A stretch of 64,000 nt of DNA from Chrysemys picta bellii (Eukaryota; Chordata; Testudines; Emydidae), in assembly GCF_011386835.1 (NCBI RefSeq), contig NC_088794.1, forward strand, positions 67,162,506 through 67,226,505, written 5' to 3'. The notes beneath the pieces are model-generated. The model was not told the DNA's origin. It made no database searches and worked only from the letters and a program-made list of their open reading frames with translations. Positions 23,080-34,582 of the stretch are shown here, one piece after another. Within the stretch, counting starts at the first letter, position 1; every line of letters begins with the position of its first letter. The position numbers and the translations under genes are program-made.

Positions 23080-23890
23080 AAGTCACCTGGCAAGTCTCTG
23101 TGACAGACTGACAAAAGCCTGTAAAATCCTGAACAAACCTTATGGAATCAAGATAAATTTAAAGAATGATGTTAGTACCTTCGGGGTCCATTGTATTAAA
23201 AATGCAGTTGTGTATGTGTTATTGTGGAATTGTATGTATTTACATGGGAAAGGCAAATAGGAGAAAAGCATGGGATGATTAGGCAAATTCATTCAGGTTG
23301 TAACATCTCCAGAGAAAGGTACGCATATACTAATTCAGGCTAGATTCTCCAGGGACCAACAGAAAAAGAAAGCGTTTTTTGATAAATTGTCTGGTTTGAA
23401 ACTGACTCCAGACCTTCTTTCTGATCCAGTAAATAGACTGGTCCATAGAGAGACCCAATTCTTTACGGAGGGTTGGAAGGACTGGACCTACTGATGCTCC
23501 ATAAGGTGCTTGTTCTGACTGCTCCTGCCAAAATCCATGTTTGGGTGATGTCTGATAAGCTTATTAGTATGTGTGTAAGTTCTTTTCTTGTTTTTAATAT
23601 ATTTTCCTGGAGTGTTGTTTATCTTAAGAATAAAGTAAATTTGCATAAGAAGTGCCATGTGGTACCATATAACTGCAGCAATTACAGCTAATAACTGTCT
23701 TTGAAGAAGAAGCAAGCAAATCTCATTAGGCAACCTGTCTGTGCTTGGAATAATACAGTGAAGGCAGGGAACTGTGAGTCTGGCAATACCCCAGTCAGAA
23801 AGGAGAGAGACGTGGCTCTCCGCCCAGAAGGGCATCGATTGGGAAGCTGGAAGACTGAAAGTGGGTGCCCTTGGTTGGCCACAGAGGCGG
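23080..23890 (+). mobile_element. LTR-like segment, possible solo LTR
   Basis: The block interrupts CR1 ORF1. It has a poly(A) signal (aataaagtaaatttgc at 23629) about two thirds along, as in a U3-R-U5 layout, and ends before a gggtgcccttggttggcc motif. I see no coding region. Boundaries are estimated from where CR1-like sequence stops and resumes, and the class is inference. Confidence 0.4.
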
Positions 23891-25159
23891 AATATAGGTG
23901 CAGTTGCCCTGAACTGAGACAATCTCTACTGGTGATGACACACATTGGAACCAATGAGACAGCATCACATGGAATTACACAGATGATAGAACACTTCAGG
24001 GGGGTTTAGGAAGAGAGCTGAAGAAAAGGAAAGTCCAAGTGATCTTCTTGGAGTTCCTTCCAGTCCGATGAGCACCAGAAGGCAGAAAATAATGGAAGTC
24101 AATCATTGGTTGTATGAGGGGTGGAAAACGAAGGTTTTGTGGAACACTGGGGCACAGCCCAATAGGGGAGGTTGCTGTACGAATGTGATCACCTTCATTT
24201 AATAATTAGGAGGGCTAATCTTAGTTGGAGACTAGCTGGAGCAGTGAGGAGGGCATTAAACTAATGCAAGGGGAAGGTGCTAAGGAGGTAAGTGCAGTAC
24301 AAACTCAAAGTCCAAAGTTGCGAACCAACTGAACCAATATGACAAAAAATGTGTAAATATTTTTCAATAGCTTATAAAGCTGTGCTAATGCTCTGGGTAA
24401 CATGGAAGAGGAACTGTAAATTTTCATTGAAGAAATTTGATATAATTTGCATTACTGAATTGTGTAGGTATAATTTGCATTACTGGAATATTAAAGCATT
24501 GGCTATAACCTGTTAAGGAAGTATAGAGTGAGTAAAAGAAGTGGGGAGTAGCACTGTACATTCAAGATGCCTTTACCTGTTGTAGAGCTGTTGGTACTCA
24601 GAATCACAAGCTCTTGAATGCATATGGATCAATGTGTTCACTAGTAAAGCCCCTGCCAGGTGTATTGGTGGGGGGACAGTTACAGCCCCCTAAATGAAAC
24701 CAGAGAGCAGAATTAGTTACACCATAAGCATCTGTCTGTAATATATGGAAAGAAAAATTGTGCTATGGGGACTTCAGTGTGGGAGACTTTAGTTGGAGGT
24801 CTTGTGCAGCCAGTGGTAAAACTACATTAGTTTCTAAAAAATTATAGATATGATTTTCTAACCCAAGGTATTACACTCAGTGTGAGCTAACTCTATTTTG
24901 GGTCGTCTTATGATGACTTAATACAAATTAATCATTGGTCTGGAAGTTGATTGCTTAGTGATCATGACCTGGTTACATTCCATATGGCAAAACAAATGAC
25001 AGTCCCACCAATAATATGTATACTTGGTGCTTTGAAAGGGCTAATTTCTAAAAGATGAGGAAAATTATGAACAAAACAGATTGTCAGGAAATTTTTTGAC
25101 AGAAAAATATGAATAAAAATTGAAAGTCCCTAAAGAACAATTTATTAGAAGGATAGAAG
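23891..25159 (+). pseudogene. CR1 ORF1 SGNH-like block and endonuclease region
   Basis: Around 23930-23960 the translation gives MTHIGTNETASH, matching the GTND block of the SGNH hydrolase domain found in ORF1 of some CR1/L2-type LINEs. Around 24520-24840 I read RSGE-like sequence, VALYIQDAFT and, later, GDFSVGDFSW, which corresponds to the GDFN block of an AP-type endonuclease. Numerous stops and frameshifts interrupt. The DIRS element begins after 25159. Confidence 0.6.
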
Positions 25160-25163
25160 AAAA

Positions 25164-25345
25164 AATCTTCAAGTGCTTGCTCATGTCCATTCCATATTAG
25201 GTGTGTGTGCCCATCACATGCACCAGTGACAGAAGTTTTCCCCTCAGCAGTATCCATTGGGGATCGGCTCTGGTGCCCCCTGGAGTGGCACCCGCATGGC
25301 GCGATATAAGGGGCGTCGCCGGCTCCCCCCACCCTCAGTTCCTTC
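25164..25345 (+). repeat. Left inverted terminal repeat of DIRS element
   Basis: Starts near cttgctcatgtccattcc and runs to accctcagttccttc. Its reverse complement is found at 29312-29495 with moderate divergence. Confidence 0.85.
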
Positions 25346-25522
25346 TTGCCACCAGTGACAGTGCTGGAACATCTGCTGCTTTGGATATTGTTTCGTTTTC
25401 TGTTCTTGTGAAGTTTGAAAACCTGTAATATAGTTGTATATAGTTAGTAGTTTCTTAGTTACCCTAGTAGTAGTTCTCAACTTTTCGTTAGTCCCAAATA
25501 GGGCTCAGCTGGGGGACATGGC

Positions 25523-27240
25523 ATGCCCCAGTATCCAGGCTTTAAGCCCTGCAATTGCTGCAAATGGCCTGTGCTTGTCAGCGATCCACATACCAGCTGC
25601 CTAAGGTGCTTAGGCGAAGGGCACATAAGTGACAAGTGCCGTATCTGCAAGTCCTTTAAACCTAGGACGAAGAAGGAGCATGATATCTGTTTAAGAGCAC
25701 TCCTACTGGAGTCAGCACTCACTCTGGCACTGGAGCAGCAGTGCGACTCTGCACTGAGAACCGCGGCCTCTGTGCACAGTGTTCCGCTGGCGCTGTCAGT
25801 GAACCGGCACTGGTCCCCCTCCACTGTTCCAAAGAAGAAGCTGAAAAAAACCTGTGAGGGGAAGATCTCCTACCTCCCGTAAGGGACAGGAGAGGGCAGG
25901 GGGTGAGCCATGACCCGTGCCGGGCAGCTCAATACCCCCTTCGGGAAGTTGGGCCACAGCTCAAGTCGAGCAGTGCAGCCCATCCCATGCTTCGCCTGCA
26001 ACCCTGGATAGTGGTCCAGGCCCTAACCAGCTTCAGGTGCCGTCAACGCCCAAAGCTCTTTGAGCGGCTCAAGAGATCCTGACCTTCCCGGTGCCACCCA
26101 CACTGGCTCCCGCGGTACACCAGTCTCAGGGAAAACCCATGCTGGGATCTATGCATGTGTCCCCACCTCAGCAGTACTGATCCCCATTGAGAGGGGCATC
26201 CTGCCATTGCTCGCCCTACTCAGGACAATCCTCCCAGCAACTGACCCTTAGTAGCTCCCGGTCCTGTTCGACGTCCCGGTACCAATGGAGTAGTGTGACG
26301 CGTGGATTGCCGGGTATCTGATGCAGATCCACTGAATGCAGATCCGCTGAAGACAGTCTTGCTTGGACAGGTCGACTTTGGAATGCAGCGATCGGCACCG
26401 GTTGGACAAGAGCCACTGCTCAGCCTGATCCTGGTCACCCTGTACCAACTGCTCCGCTGGTAGCTCCAGCTCGGAGCGAGGTTCCCTCCCTATGGGACAA
26501 CCCCGGTACCAGCGGTGTTGTCTACATTATCGGCACTGAAACCTGTCCCATGGCCCCAAGCACAATGGCTGGTGCCATGGTATCTGTGGAACCCTTGGGG
26601 GTTCACCCAACCTTCCCAGGCTGCCCGATTAGTGTCGGGAGCCTTGGAGAGGCCAGCAGCCTTAGTATCCTGTCCCCCTTTGGTGCTTGAGACTTCGGTA
26701 GGTAAGACCTCACAGGTCCAGGAGGACCCAGGGGAGCAAGCTGCTGGACAACTAATGGACATGGAGGTTCATGTGGCACCGGCATTGTCCTCATTGTCGA
26801 CGGATGAGGCTATCATGGGGCCCCTTCACCCAGTTCCTCAGGATGATGCCAAAGCGCACCAGGATCTTTTGAAGAGGGTCTAACCTTGGGCTTCAGGCAG
26901 AGGAATTGGAAGAGCCCTCGGATTCTCTGTTTGACATCCTTTGTTCCTTGGCTCCTGCCAGGGTGGCTCTACCCCTTCATGAAGGGGTTTCCAAAATCAC
27001 TAATGCCCTGTGGTAGACCCGCTCTTCCCTGGCCCCTATCTCCACAAGGGCCGAATGCAAGTACTTCGTGCTGATCAAAGGGCATGAGTACTTATACTCC
27101 CATCCAGTCCCTAATTCCCTTGTGGTTGAGGCAGTTAACCACAAGGAGAGGTAAGGTAAGGACAACCCAGGGCCACCCCAAAAATAAAAACTCAAGGAGG
27201 CTGGATCTCTTTGGACATAAGGCCACATGGCAGCATGCAC
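25523..27240 (+). pseudogene. DIRS gag-like gene, broken
   Basis: The first 119 codons (25523-25882) carry CNCCKWP..., HTSCLRCLGEGHISDKCRIC, a Cys/His arrangement typical of DIRS gag proteins, then a basic stretch KPRTKKEH. After stops, a further frame near 26515-26883 gives a Pro/Ser-rich acidic segment with LSTDEAIMGPLH. The C-terminal part near 26890-27210 resembles the segment ahead of the RT (FVLIKGHEYLY, RRLDLFGHKA). It ends abruptly at about 27240 where RNase H-proximal sequence follows. Confidence 0.75.
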
Positions 27241-27348
27241 TTACATGTTCCGCCATGCCAGCCTCCGGATGCGGCTCCTGCAACAATGGCTGGCGATGAT
27301 CTAGTCCAGTCCTGAGGACCCCTGGCGAAGATTGTTACCATTCCCCAA

Positions 27349-27825
27349 GTGATACTTACCTCGCTGAGATGGTTGACCAACTGCAGGACAGTCCTGGAAG
27401 GGGTTCTGTTCGACAACCTTCCTCCCTCCATCGAGTTGCTGTTGGAGGCCTCGGACCTCGGCTGGGGGGCACATCTCGGCAACCTCCAGATACAGGGGAT
27501 GTGGTCCCCAGAGGAGGTGCGGTTTCACATAAATGTCAAAGAGCTTCAAGCAGTTCGGCTGGCATGCAGAGTCTTCTGGCCCCACCTGTTGATTAAGGTG
27601 ATGCGAGTCCTGACTGACAACACATCTTCGATGTTTTACATCAACAAGCAAGGGGGAGCGCGCGTATCGGCTATCTGTCAGGAGGTGCTCTGTCTGTGGG
27701 ACTTCTGCATCAGCCACGAAATCCACCTAGAAGATTGTCACCTTCCCACAATCAGGAATATGCTGGCAGACCAGCTCAGCAGGGACTTCTCCTCTCACCA
27801 GAGTGGTCACTCCCTACAGAGGTAG
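27349..27825 (+). pseudogene. DIRS RNase H domain
   Basis: 158 codons with EASDLGWGAHLGNLQIQGMW, FHINVKELQAVRLACRVF, RVLTDNTSSMFYINKQGG and NMLADQLSRDF, the successive acidic blocks of the RNase H fold fused to DIRS RTs. The frame is open, but it starts right after an apparent deletion and so is not attached to an RT. Confidence 0.85.
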
Positions 27826-28063
27826 CCTGAATGATCTTCCAAAGGTGGGGAACTCCCCAAGTGGACCTGTTCGCTACCAGACAGAACAGGAAATGCCACC
27901 AGTTTTGTTCTCGACAGGGTCTGAACAAGAACTCCCTCTCTGATGCTTTCCTCCTGTTGCGGTCAGGGAGCCAGATGTACGTGTTCTCTCTGATTCCACT
28001 CATCAGCAGGGCACTGGCAAAGATCCAGAGAGACCAGGCACAAGTTATCATGATCGCCCTGGT

Positions 28064-29160
28064 GTGGCCTTGCCAGCATTGGTTTGGCATGCTCATGAGT
28101 CTGTCAGCGGCCCCTGCGTGGCCCCTGTCCAACCGACCAGACCATGGTCAGCTCTTATAACTCAACCTCAGGTTCCTCCACCTCTCAGCATGGATGCTGC
28201 ATGGCTGGAGGAGCAGACCTGTTTGGAAGGAGTCCAACAGGTTCTCCTGGAAAGTAGGAAGCCCTCAACTAGACTGACTTACCTGGCCAAGTGGACGAGG
28301 TTTTCCCGCTGGGCATCCAAACAGGGCATCTCTTCCTTGTGTTCCTCCATACAGGCTTTCCTGAACTATCTGCTCCATTTGAGGAACCAGAGCCTGGCAC
28401 ACTCTTCCATTAGAGTGCATCTTGCGGCCAGCTCCGCTTTTCACCCGCTGATCCAAGGACAGACGGTGTTCTCCCATGACATGATGGTCAGATTCTTGAG
28501 AGGGCTGGAGAGACTCTTCCCACAGGTGCAGGCTCCCGTCCCGCAGTGGGATCTTAACTTGGTCCTCTCTAGGCTCCCGGGCCTGCCCTTTGAGCTGCTG
28601 GGCTCTGGCTCCCTTTCCCACCTGTCATGGAAGGTCCTTTCCTGGTGACGTCGGTGAAACAGGTCTTGGAAATTAAAGCCTTGACCTCAGAACCGCTGTA
28701 TACGATCTTCCACAAAGATAAAGTTCAGTTGTGGCCCCACCCAGCCTTTCTGCCAAAGGTGGGCTCCACCTTCCATATGAACCAGGACATCATCCTCCCC
28801 GTGTTCTGTCCCAAACTGCATAAGACCAGTGAAGAGAGGCGTCTTCATGCCCTGGACGTCTGGAGGACCTTGGCTTTTTACTTAGAATGTAACAAGCCTT
28901 TCCGTAAATCGACTCAACTCTTTGCCGCTACAGCGGACAGGATGAAGGGTCATTCGGTGTCCTTGCAGTGGATTTCTAATTGGATTACTTCGTGCATAAG
29001 GACCTTTTATGACCTGGAGGGGGTCCGCTGTCACTGATTGTCAGAGCACACTCGACGAGAGCTCAGGCGTCTTCAGCGGCCTTTCTGGCACAAATCCCTA
29101 TCCAGGACAGCTGTGTCGCAATCTACATGTCCGTGAACTCCTACCCACCTCCAGGGGTAC
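28064..29160 (+). pseudogene. DIRS tyrosine recombinase, frameshifted
   Basis: The N-terminal SAM-like half is in the frame 28064-28648 (SRKPSTRLTYLAKWTRFSRW, ISSLCSSIQAFLNYLLHLRN, SSIRVHLAASSAFH). A frame change near 28630 leads to the catalytic half (28627-29037): TSVKQVLEIKAL, where the family normally has an Arg-containing block, then KVQLWPHPAFLPKV and LDVWRTLAFYLE. A second frame change near 29035 leads to AHSTRAQASS, the H-x-x-R box. The first catalytic Arg seems replaced in this copy. DIRS elements use this enzyme, not an integrase, for insertion. Confidence 0.82.
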
Positions 29161-29177
29161 TGCTTTGAAGTCATCTA

Positions 29178-29272
29178 ATATGGAATGGACATGAGCAAGC
29201 ACTCAAAGAAGAAAAGATAGTTACCTTTTTTGTAACTGTTTTTCTTCAAGATGTATTGTTCATGTCCATTCC
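29178..29272 (+). repeat. DIRS internal complementary region
   Basis: tggaatggacatgagcaagc is followed by a spacer and by ttcatgtccattccatga in the other sense, so both termini are echoed here. This matches the internal complementary region used in DIRS circle formation. Confidence 0.65.
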
Positions 29273-29311
29273 ATGACCCGCCCTCCTTCCGCACTGTCAG
29301 AGTTTCTGGCA

Positions 29312-29512
29312 GGAAGGAACTGAGGGTAGGGGGAGCCAGTGGTGCCCCTTATATCACGCCATGTGGGTGCCACTCTAAGAGCCGGTCCCCTATGGATACT
29401 GCTGAAGGAAAAACTTCTGGCGCTGGTGCATGTGGCAAGCATACACACCTAATATGGAATGGACATAAGCAACACATCTCGAAGAACACCAGTTACGGAA
29501 ACAGTAACTGTC
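29312..29512 (-). repeat. Right inverted terminal repeat of DIRS element
   Basis: Reverse complement partner of 25164-25345. The right end seems longer, running into caacacatctcgaagaac and acagtaactg near 29508. Confidence 0.8.
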
Positions 29513-31110
29513 TTTTATTGCACAATCAAGAAAGAGGACAATACTGGCTAAATGCCCATCCTGGTTCAATGGCAAAATGAAGCAAAAAAATAGAAATAAA
29601 AAGCAATATATAAGAAATTGAAAAGGGGAGAAAAGGATAGCAATTTATATAAATGAAGCTAAGTGTAGAAACTTGATACGAGAAGCTAAAGACATCAGAG
29701 AAATAAATCCGTGGCTGGCAAGGTTAAGTATATTAGAAACAAAAGAAATTAAAGTAATGGTATTGGTCCATTACTAGATGGAGAGGGCAAAATTGTTAAT
29801 AAGGCAGAAAAGGCAGGAAGTGTTCAATTAATATTTCTGTTCTGTATTTGGAAAGAAACAGGATGATGTACTTGTATATCAAGAGGATAATGAAGTACTT
29901 TCCAGTTAATTAGTAATGAAGTATAATGTTAAACAACATCTACTATGGATAAATATTCATATCAGCAGGCCCAAATAATTTGGACTCAAGAGTAGGGATG
30001 GCTAGAAAACAAGAACTCTGTTTATGAAAAATTTGAGTTTTTGACATTTGTTTCTGTTTAAATGCAGAACGGAATCAGGAGGAGTCAGGGCTTCAACCGG
30101 GGTCTCCTACATCCCACGTGGGTGTCTTTTTCTGGTTTTGATCAGAAGAAATTCCATCCTGGACCCGAGAAACCGTCCCAACGAAGGCGGGTTAGCTTGA
30201 CCTCAATCCTGGGCAAAATAATGGGAGAGCTGATATGGGAATCAATTGAACTGAAAGACTTAAAGAATAGAAATATAACTGAGAGTCAATATGGTTTTAT
30301 GGAAAATAAATTTTGTCAAACAAACCGGATTTCATTCTTTGAAGAGATTACAGTTTTGGTTGATAAAAGAAACTGCAGAGATGTAATATATTTTGTAAGG
30401 CATTTTATTAAGTACCGCATGACATTCTGACTAAAAAATTAGCAGGATACAGTACCAACTAAGCGGACTTTAAGTCAATTAAGAACAGGCTAACTGACAG
30501 ATCTCAAAGTAGTTGTCAATGGGGAATCATCACTGGTCAGGGGAGGTTCTGCAGAGGTCAGTTGCAGATCCAATGCTATTCCACGTTTTCAACATTGATC
30601 TAGAAGTAAATGTAAAATCACTGCTGATAAAATTTGTGGATGACATAGATTGGCGGAATGGTAAATAATGATGAGGATAGGGCAGTCATACACAGCATGT
30701 CTGGATCGCTGGGCCTATTCAAGTAAAATATGTTTTTAAACAGTCAAATACAGAGTTATGCATCTAGGATTCATAGTCCACAGGTCAGGTCTACAAAATG
30801 AACAGAGAACACCGGTTGTATCTACAAAATGGGGGACTGTATCTTGGCAAGCAGTAACCCTGAAAAGAATTTAGGGACTGTAGTAGACAAGCAACTCAAA
30901 ATGAGTTCCCGGTGGGCTGCTGTGGCCAAAAAGTAATGTGATCCTTGGATGCATAAAGAGGGGAGTAGTGAGTAGGAGTAGGGAGGTGATTTTACCCCAT
31001 ATACACCATTGGTGAGACTGATGCTGCTGTTTTTAAAAGGACATTGAAAAATTGGAATAGGTGCAGGAAAGAGCCACAAAAATGATTCAAGGGCTGGAGA
31101 GAAATGCTTT
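29513..31110 (+). pseudogene. CR1 ORF2 remnant downstream of DIRS
   Basis: Weak CR1 ORF2 sequence resumes right after the DIRS end. From about 30180 it gives RRVSLTSILGKIMGELIWES, then ITESQYGFMENKFCQTNRIS, the RT fingers blocks of CR1. The frame closes at 30430, but related sequence runs on (tctaggattcatagtccac near 30760) to about 31110. A segment at 29990-30170 does not fit CR1 and may be another insertion. Confidence 0.75.
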
Positions 31111-31369
31111 ACAGTGAGAGACTAAACAGATTAAGTTTTTTAAGTTTATCAAAAATATTGAGGTGATCAAAAAGAAGATAGAGGTGACTTGATTGCAGAA
31201 TGTAAGTACATTTACATTTACAGGGAGAAAATGCTGGGTACTAAAGGGCTCTTTAATCTAGCACAAAAAGTTATAAAAAGAACCACTGGCTGGAACCTGA
31301 ACAAGACAAATTCAAATTAAATAATGCACAAATTTTTAACAGCGAGAGTGATAAACTGCTAAGGGAAGG

Positions 31370-31567
31370 GGTGGATTCTCCATCTCTTGACATCTTCAAA
31401 TCGAGAGTGGATTCTTTTCTGGAAGATATGTGTCAGTTAAGCACAAGTTACTGGGCTCAATACAGGGGTAGCTGGGTGAAATTTAAGAGCCTGTTACACA
31501 GGGGGAAGGGAGTCAGACTAAATGATCTAATGGTCCCTTCTGACCTTAAACTCTAGGAATCTATGAA
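31370..31567 (+). repeat. CR1 3' UTR and 3' end
   Basis: The order gattctccatctcttgacat, gtcagactaaatgatctaat, ggtcccttctgacctta and ctaggaatctatgaa is the typical 3' end of a CR1 subfamily. Confidence 0.85.
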
Positions 31568-31900
31568 CCCAATTATTTGTAACAGCAACAGTGGTTGCTA
31601 TAATTTTCTGGCGAAGTGGGTTTTTATTTAAACCAGGTTTTCTCTAGTTGTCACTGTCGTTTAATATATACTTAAGCTGAAATCCTGGGTCGGTGGCCAA
31701 TAGCAAAACTTCCATTCACTTCTAGGGGGCCAGGATTTTTCACCGTTAATATTATAGCCTCTATTTTCTTTGAGAGGGTTGATTTATTTCCAGGTCGTCT
31801 AAAACTTTGCTATTACCTGTCATTGATTACTGTGATTGACTGTGGGAAACCTTGCTGGTGAACTCTGCCAAGAGAGTTTTTCCTCTTAAGTCTGGCAGAT

Positions 31901-31923
31901 GTTGTGTGTGTGTGTGTGTGTGG
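31901..31923. repeat. (TG)n microsatellite
   Basis: A run of about ten TG units inside otherwise unassigned sequence. Confidence 0.95.
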
Positions 31924-32077
31924 ATGGGTGGGTGTGTTAAGTCAATAAGTAACTTATGGTGTAGATTTTCACTTCCTTTCCTTCATTGAGATTTGGAAAT
32001 GCATTGGGGAACAAAATCCAAGAAAAAAGTACTAAACTGAGTAGCCAAGTCAAAACTAAACCTAAAATTTTTGGGAG

Positions 32078-32262
32078 CAGCCTCATGCTCTGGGTGTCCC
32101 TAAAACTCCAACTGCTAGAAGCTGGGACTGGACGACGGGATAGATCATTCAAAATTATAGTGTTCTGTTCATTCCCTTTGAAGAATCTGGCACTTGTCAG
32201 AAAATAGGATACTGAGCTAGATGGACCATTGTTCTGACACAATATGGCTATTCTTATGTTCT
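32078..32262 (+). repeat. CR1 3'-end fragment
   Basis: Contains atgctctgggtgtcccta, tgttctgttcattcccttt, tagatggaccattgttctga and the terminal ttcttatgttctta, matching the 3' UTR of the CR1 copy at 13.65-15.2 kb but without coding sequence. Confidence 0.85.
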
Positions 32263-32551
32263 TAATAGGATTGAAGTTTGTAGATTCAGTGGCCAGTAAA
32301 TGGTTTTATAAACCCCATTGATCCACTTAAGGATTGTTTAAAGATAAATTTTGTTTAGCATTGAGCTTTATCTTGTATTCCAATGAACTTTCTGGATAAT
32401 TGAGCTAGTGATAATTAAGGCTGTGTTTTCGGAGTTATTCCTTAATTATAATCTCTAAATATGGGAATGCACCAGGCTTTCTAATGCAAATTGTGTGACA
32501 CAAATGCCTCTTTACACTGCAAATGGTCTTCTGCATATGTAACTATTTAAT

Positions 32552-32552
32552 T

Positions 32553-32625
<73 letters not shown>

Positions 32626-32652
32626 CTCACACTCTCACACACACACACACAC
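32552..32652. repeat. Compound (TC)n(AC)n microsatellite
   Basis: A (TC)n run is followed by an (AC)n tract of more than 60 bp, broken by two actctc-type interruptions. The short open frames rich in Thr-His or Val-Cys here are artefacts of the repeat. Confidence 0.97.
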
Positions 32653-32999
32653 TGCAAGTTGTAGGTGCAGTTACTCAAAATGGGTGTCCAAATCAGTTGT
32701 ACTTTTGAAGAGAAGGAGGATACTAAGATTTTAGCATGAATGCACAATAAGAGATTGATTTATTTTAGGCAGCACAGGTAGCAACACCTATAGTTAAAGT
32801 TGCCCTACACTTTATAAGATGTTGTTTGGCCAAGCTTGTAAAGGTGGAAGACTCAACTCTATGGCTTTTCTGTCTGTAACACAAGTATTTTTTAACCATG
32901 CATCTGATCAATATCAAAAATTTCTGGAAATGTTTTAGGCATCAGTGACCAGAGCCCTATTGATTTTGGGGGGAAATTGGAAAACCAAAAGGGAGTGTC

Positions 33000-33440
33000 A
33001 CTGGGGCTGCCACTTCTCCCCATTTCCAAAGCATACGTTGCTGCACCCAGTCACAGTCAAGGAGGTTTATTGTTTAAACAGAGGTTAACAAATGAACAGA
33101 ACACAGTTCTAAGTCAGTTTTTAGCCCCAAGTTTCAGGGCCACCCCTCCCAGGGGTCTCTGGCACTCCAGCTCCTGGTAGCCTCCCAGCCTCAGTCAGGA
33201 GCCAGGGAGAGACTGTGGAGGAGGTGGGTAGATAGGGAACAGGACCCTGCTCCCCTACAGAACCTGGAATTGAACCTGTTATTCCTGAGTATCAGCATTT
33301 CTTTGCAGAGTAGCAAACAGCTGTGAAACCCACTGGTAAAGTGTGTGTCTATAATCGCCCTCTACTGGCAGTTCCACATAGAAGATAACAGCCTTCTACT
33401 GCTGCCAATTACTCCATTAGCTCAAGTGACAGGGGGTCTG
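33000..33440. repeat. Possible retroelement-like noncoding repeat
   Basis: Contains aaggaggtttattgtttaaa followed by cagaggttaacaaatgaaca, which resembles the start of the longer repeats at 35.1, 46.1 and 48.2 kb. No coding sequence. Confidence 0.35.
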
Positions 33441-33570
33441 TGGTGTGTATCTAAAGCTTCCAACCCTAGTGATGAGGTCAATATGGTTCCACATGATGAA
33501 AAAAAATGTTATGTTAAGATTTTTTAAATCTTATCTTTTTTGGATGTCATTTCCTGCATTAAAATAACCT

Positions 33571-33750
33571 TAAGTTTGCAAAGTCAAGCACTCAAAAGTT
33601 AGGAAATGCCAGAATTAGGATTGTCCATGCAACCTTCGTTTGGGCCCCTTCTGCACATGTTTCATAGTAGTTTTTAATTACATAATCACATACTATTTTT
33701 TTCCGCAGGACTCCTGCTTCATTCAGTGTGCAGGATGGAACTGTTTGGGG
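33571..33750 (+). repeat. Dispersed repeat, copy 1 of an inverted pair
   Basis: Matches the reverse complement of 34430-34582. The shared block includes 42 identical bases beginning ttgcaaagtcaagcactcaa, then diverges while keeping gcaggatgga near the far end. Class unknown. Confidence 0.75.
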
Positions 33751-34429
33751 CATAAGCCACAACAATGCAGTGAATGAGGTTGTTGTCTGTAGGACCCCTG
33801 CCTATGTTGTTGTGGAAGCTGGAAGAGGTGTAGTGAATAAGGCAGGGAACTATAGGAAGAGAAAGACTGTCTCATGGTTAAGGTAGCCGAGTGTCATCCT
33901 GTGAACTCTATCTAAATTTCTACAGGATGTTGGGCAAATCACTTAAACAAAATTTTCTTAGGTGGCCAATGTATGTTCCCAGTTTTCTTGGTGCCCACCT
34001 GGGGTATGATTTGCAGAAATGTTGAGGACTTACAGCTGCGATTGAGGTCAATGGGAGCGCTGTTCTGAACATGAGAAGTTCTATAAAAAGCTGAACACTC
34101 TGAAAAATGAGACTCTAGACTTCTCACCCAAAATTAGTTGATGCTTTTAACAATTTTGGATATAATCATTTTGCTTCAATTCTCTGTGTCAAATGTGGAG
34201 AAGAACATCAACTCACCTCACAAGGGTACTGTGAAGATCAATTCATTAATGTTTGTAAAGAACTAAGACACTACAATGAAAGTACCATAGAAAAGCCCAT
34301 GAGGAAATTAATAATTCTGTATTCAGGGCAGAACATGGAAGGTGTGCAGTAAATAATACATGGGCCACAAACTGAATGTGGAAGATAAAAGGAATGTTGA
34401 ATAGCTATCGATTCAGGGAGCACTGTCCA

Positions 34430-34582
34430 TCCTGTGCAGGGGTCCTTTCGGGGGAAAAAAGTGTGATCTTCTAATTAATGACTGTATCATATTGCATATA
34501 CACAAGAGGGCCAAAATAGATTGCACAGGCAACCTTAATTCTGGCATTTCCTAACTTTTGAGTGCTTGACTTTGCAATCTTA
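34430..34582 (-). repeat. Dispersed repeat, copy 2 of an inverted pair
   Basis: Inverted relative of 33571-33750, separated from it by about 680 bp that include a MIR-like SINE fragment (around 33881-34270). Confidence 0.75.

Larger units (their letters stand above)
25160..29512 (+). mobile_element. DIRS-type retrotransposon with inverted termini, RT core deleted
   Basis: The termini are inverted copies: 25164-25345 and 29312-29495 share tccattccatattaggtg, gccagaagtttt-like and ggccctt/ggggc blocks in opposite orientation. Inside, in order on +, are a gag-like gene (25523-27240), RNase H (27349-27825) and a tyrosine recombinase (28064-29160), followed by a sequence at 29178-29272 that repeats both ends and acts as the internal complementary region in this class. 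The usual RT lies between gag and RNase H and is missing. Confidence 0.88.
22520..31567 (+). mobile_element. Old CR1-type LINE hosting nested LTR-like and DIRS insertions
   Basis: Pieces of one + strand CR1-type LINE lie in the correct order on both sides of two insertions: probable ORF1 sequence (22520-23080), an ORF1 SGNH/esterase-like block and endonuclease (23890-25160), then, after the DIRS element, ORF2 sequence with RT (29513-31100) and the 3' UTR (31370-31567). The last part ends with aatgatctaatggtccc and ctatgaa, typical of CR1 3' ends. The 5' limit and the 22520-23080 part are uncertain. Confidence 0.7.

Noticed and set aside
25490..25900. Host zinc-finger gene suggested by the Cys-rich frame
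   Set aside because: The Cys/His pattern, position after an inverted terminus and the downstream RNase H and YR place it as DIRS gag.
32523..32747. Thr-His-rich and Val-Cys-rich frames
   Set aside because: Simple translations of the (AC)n microsatellite.
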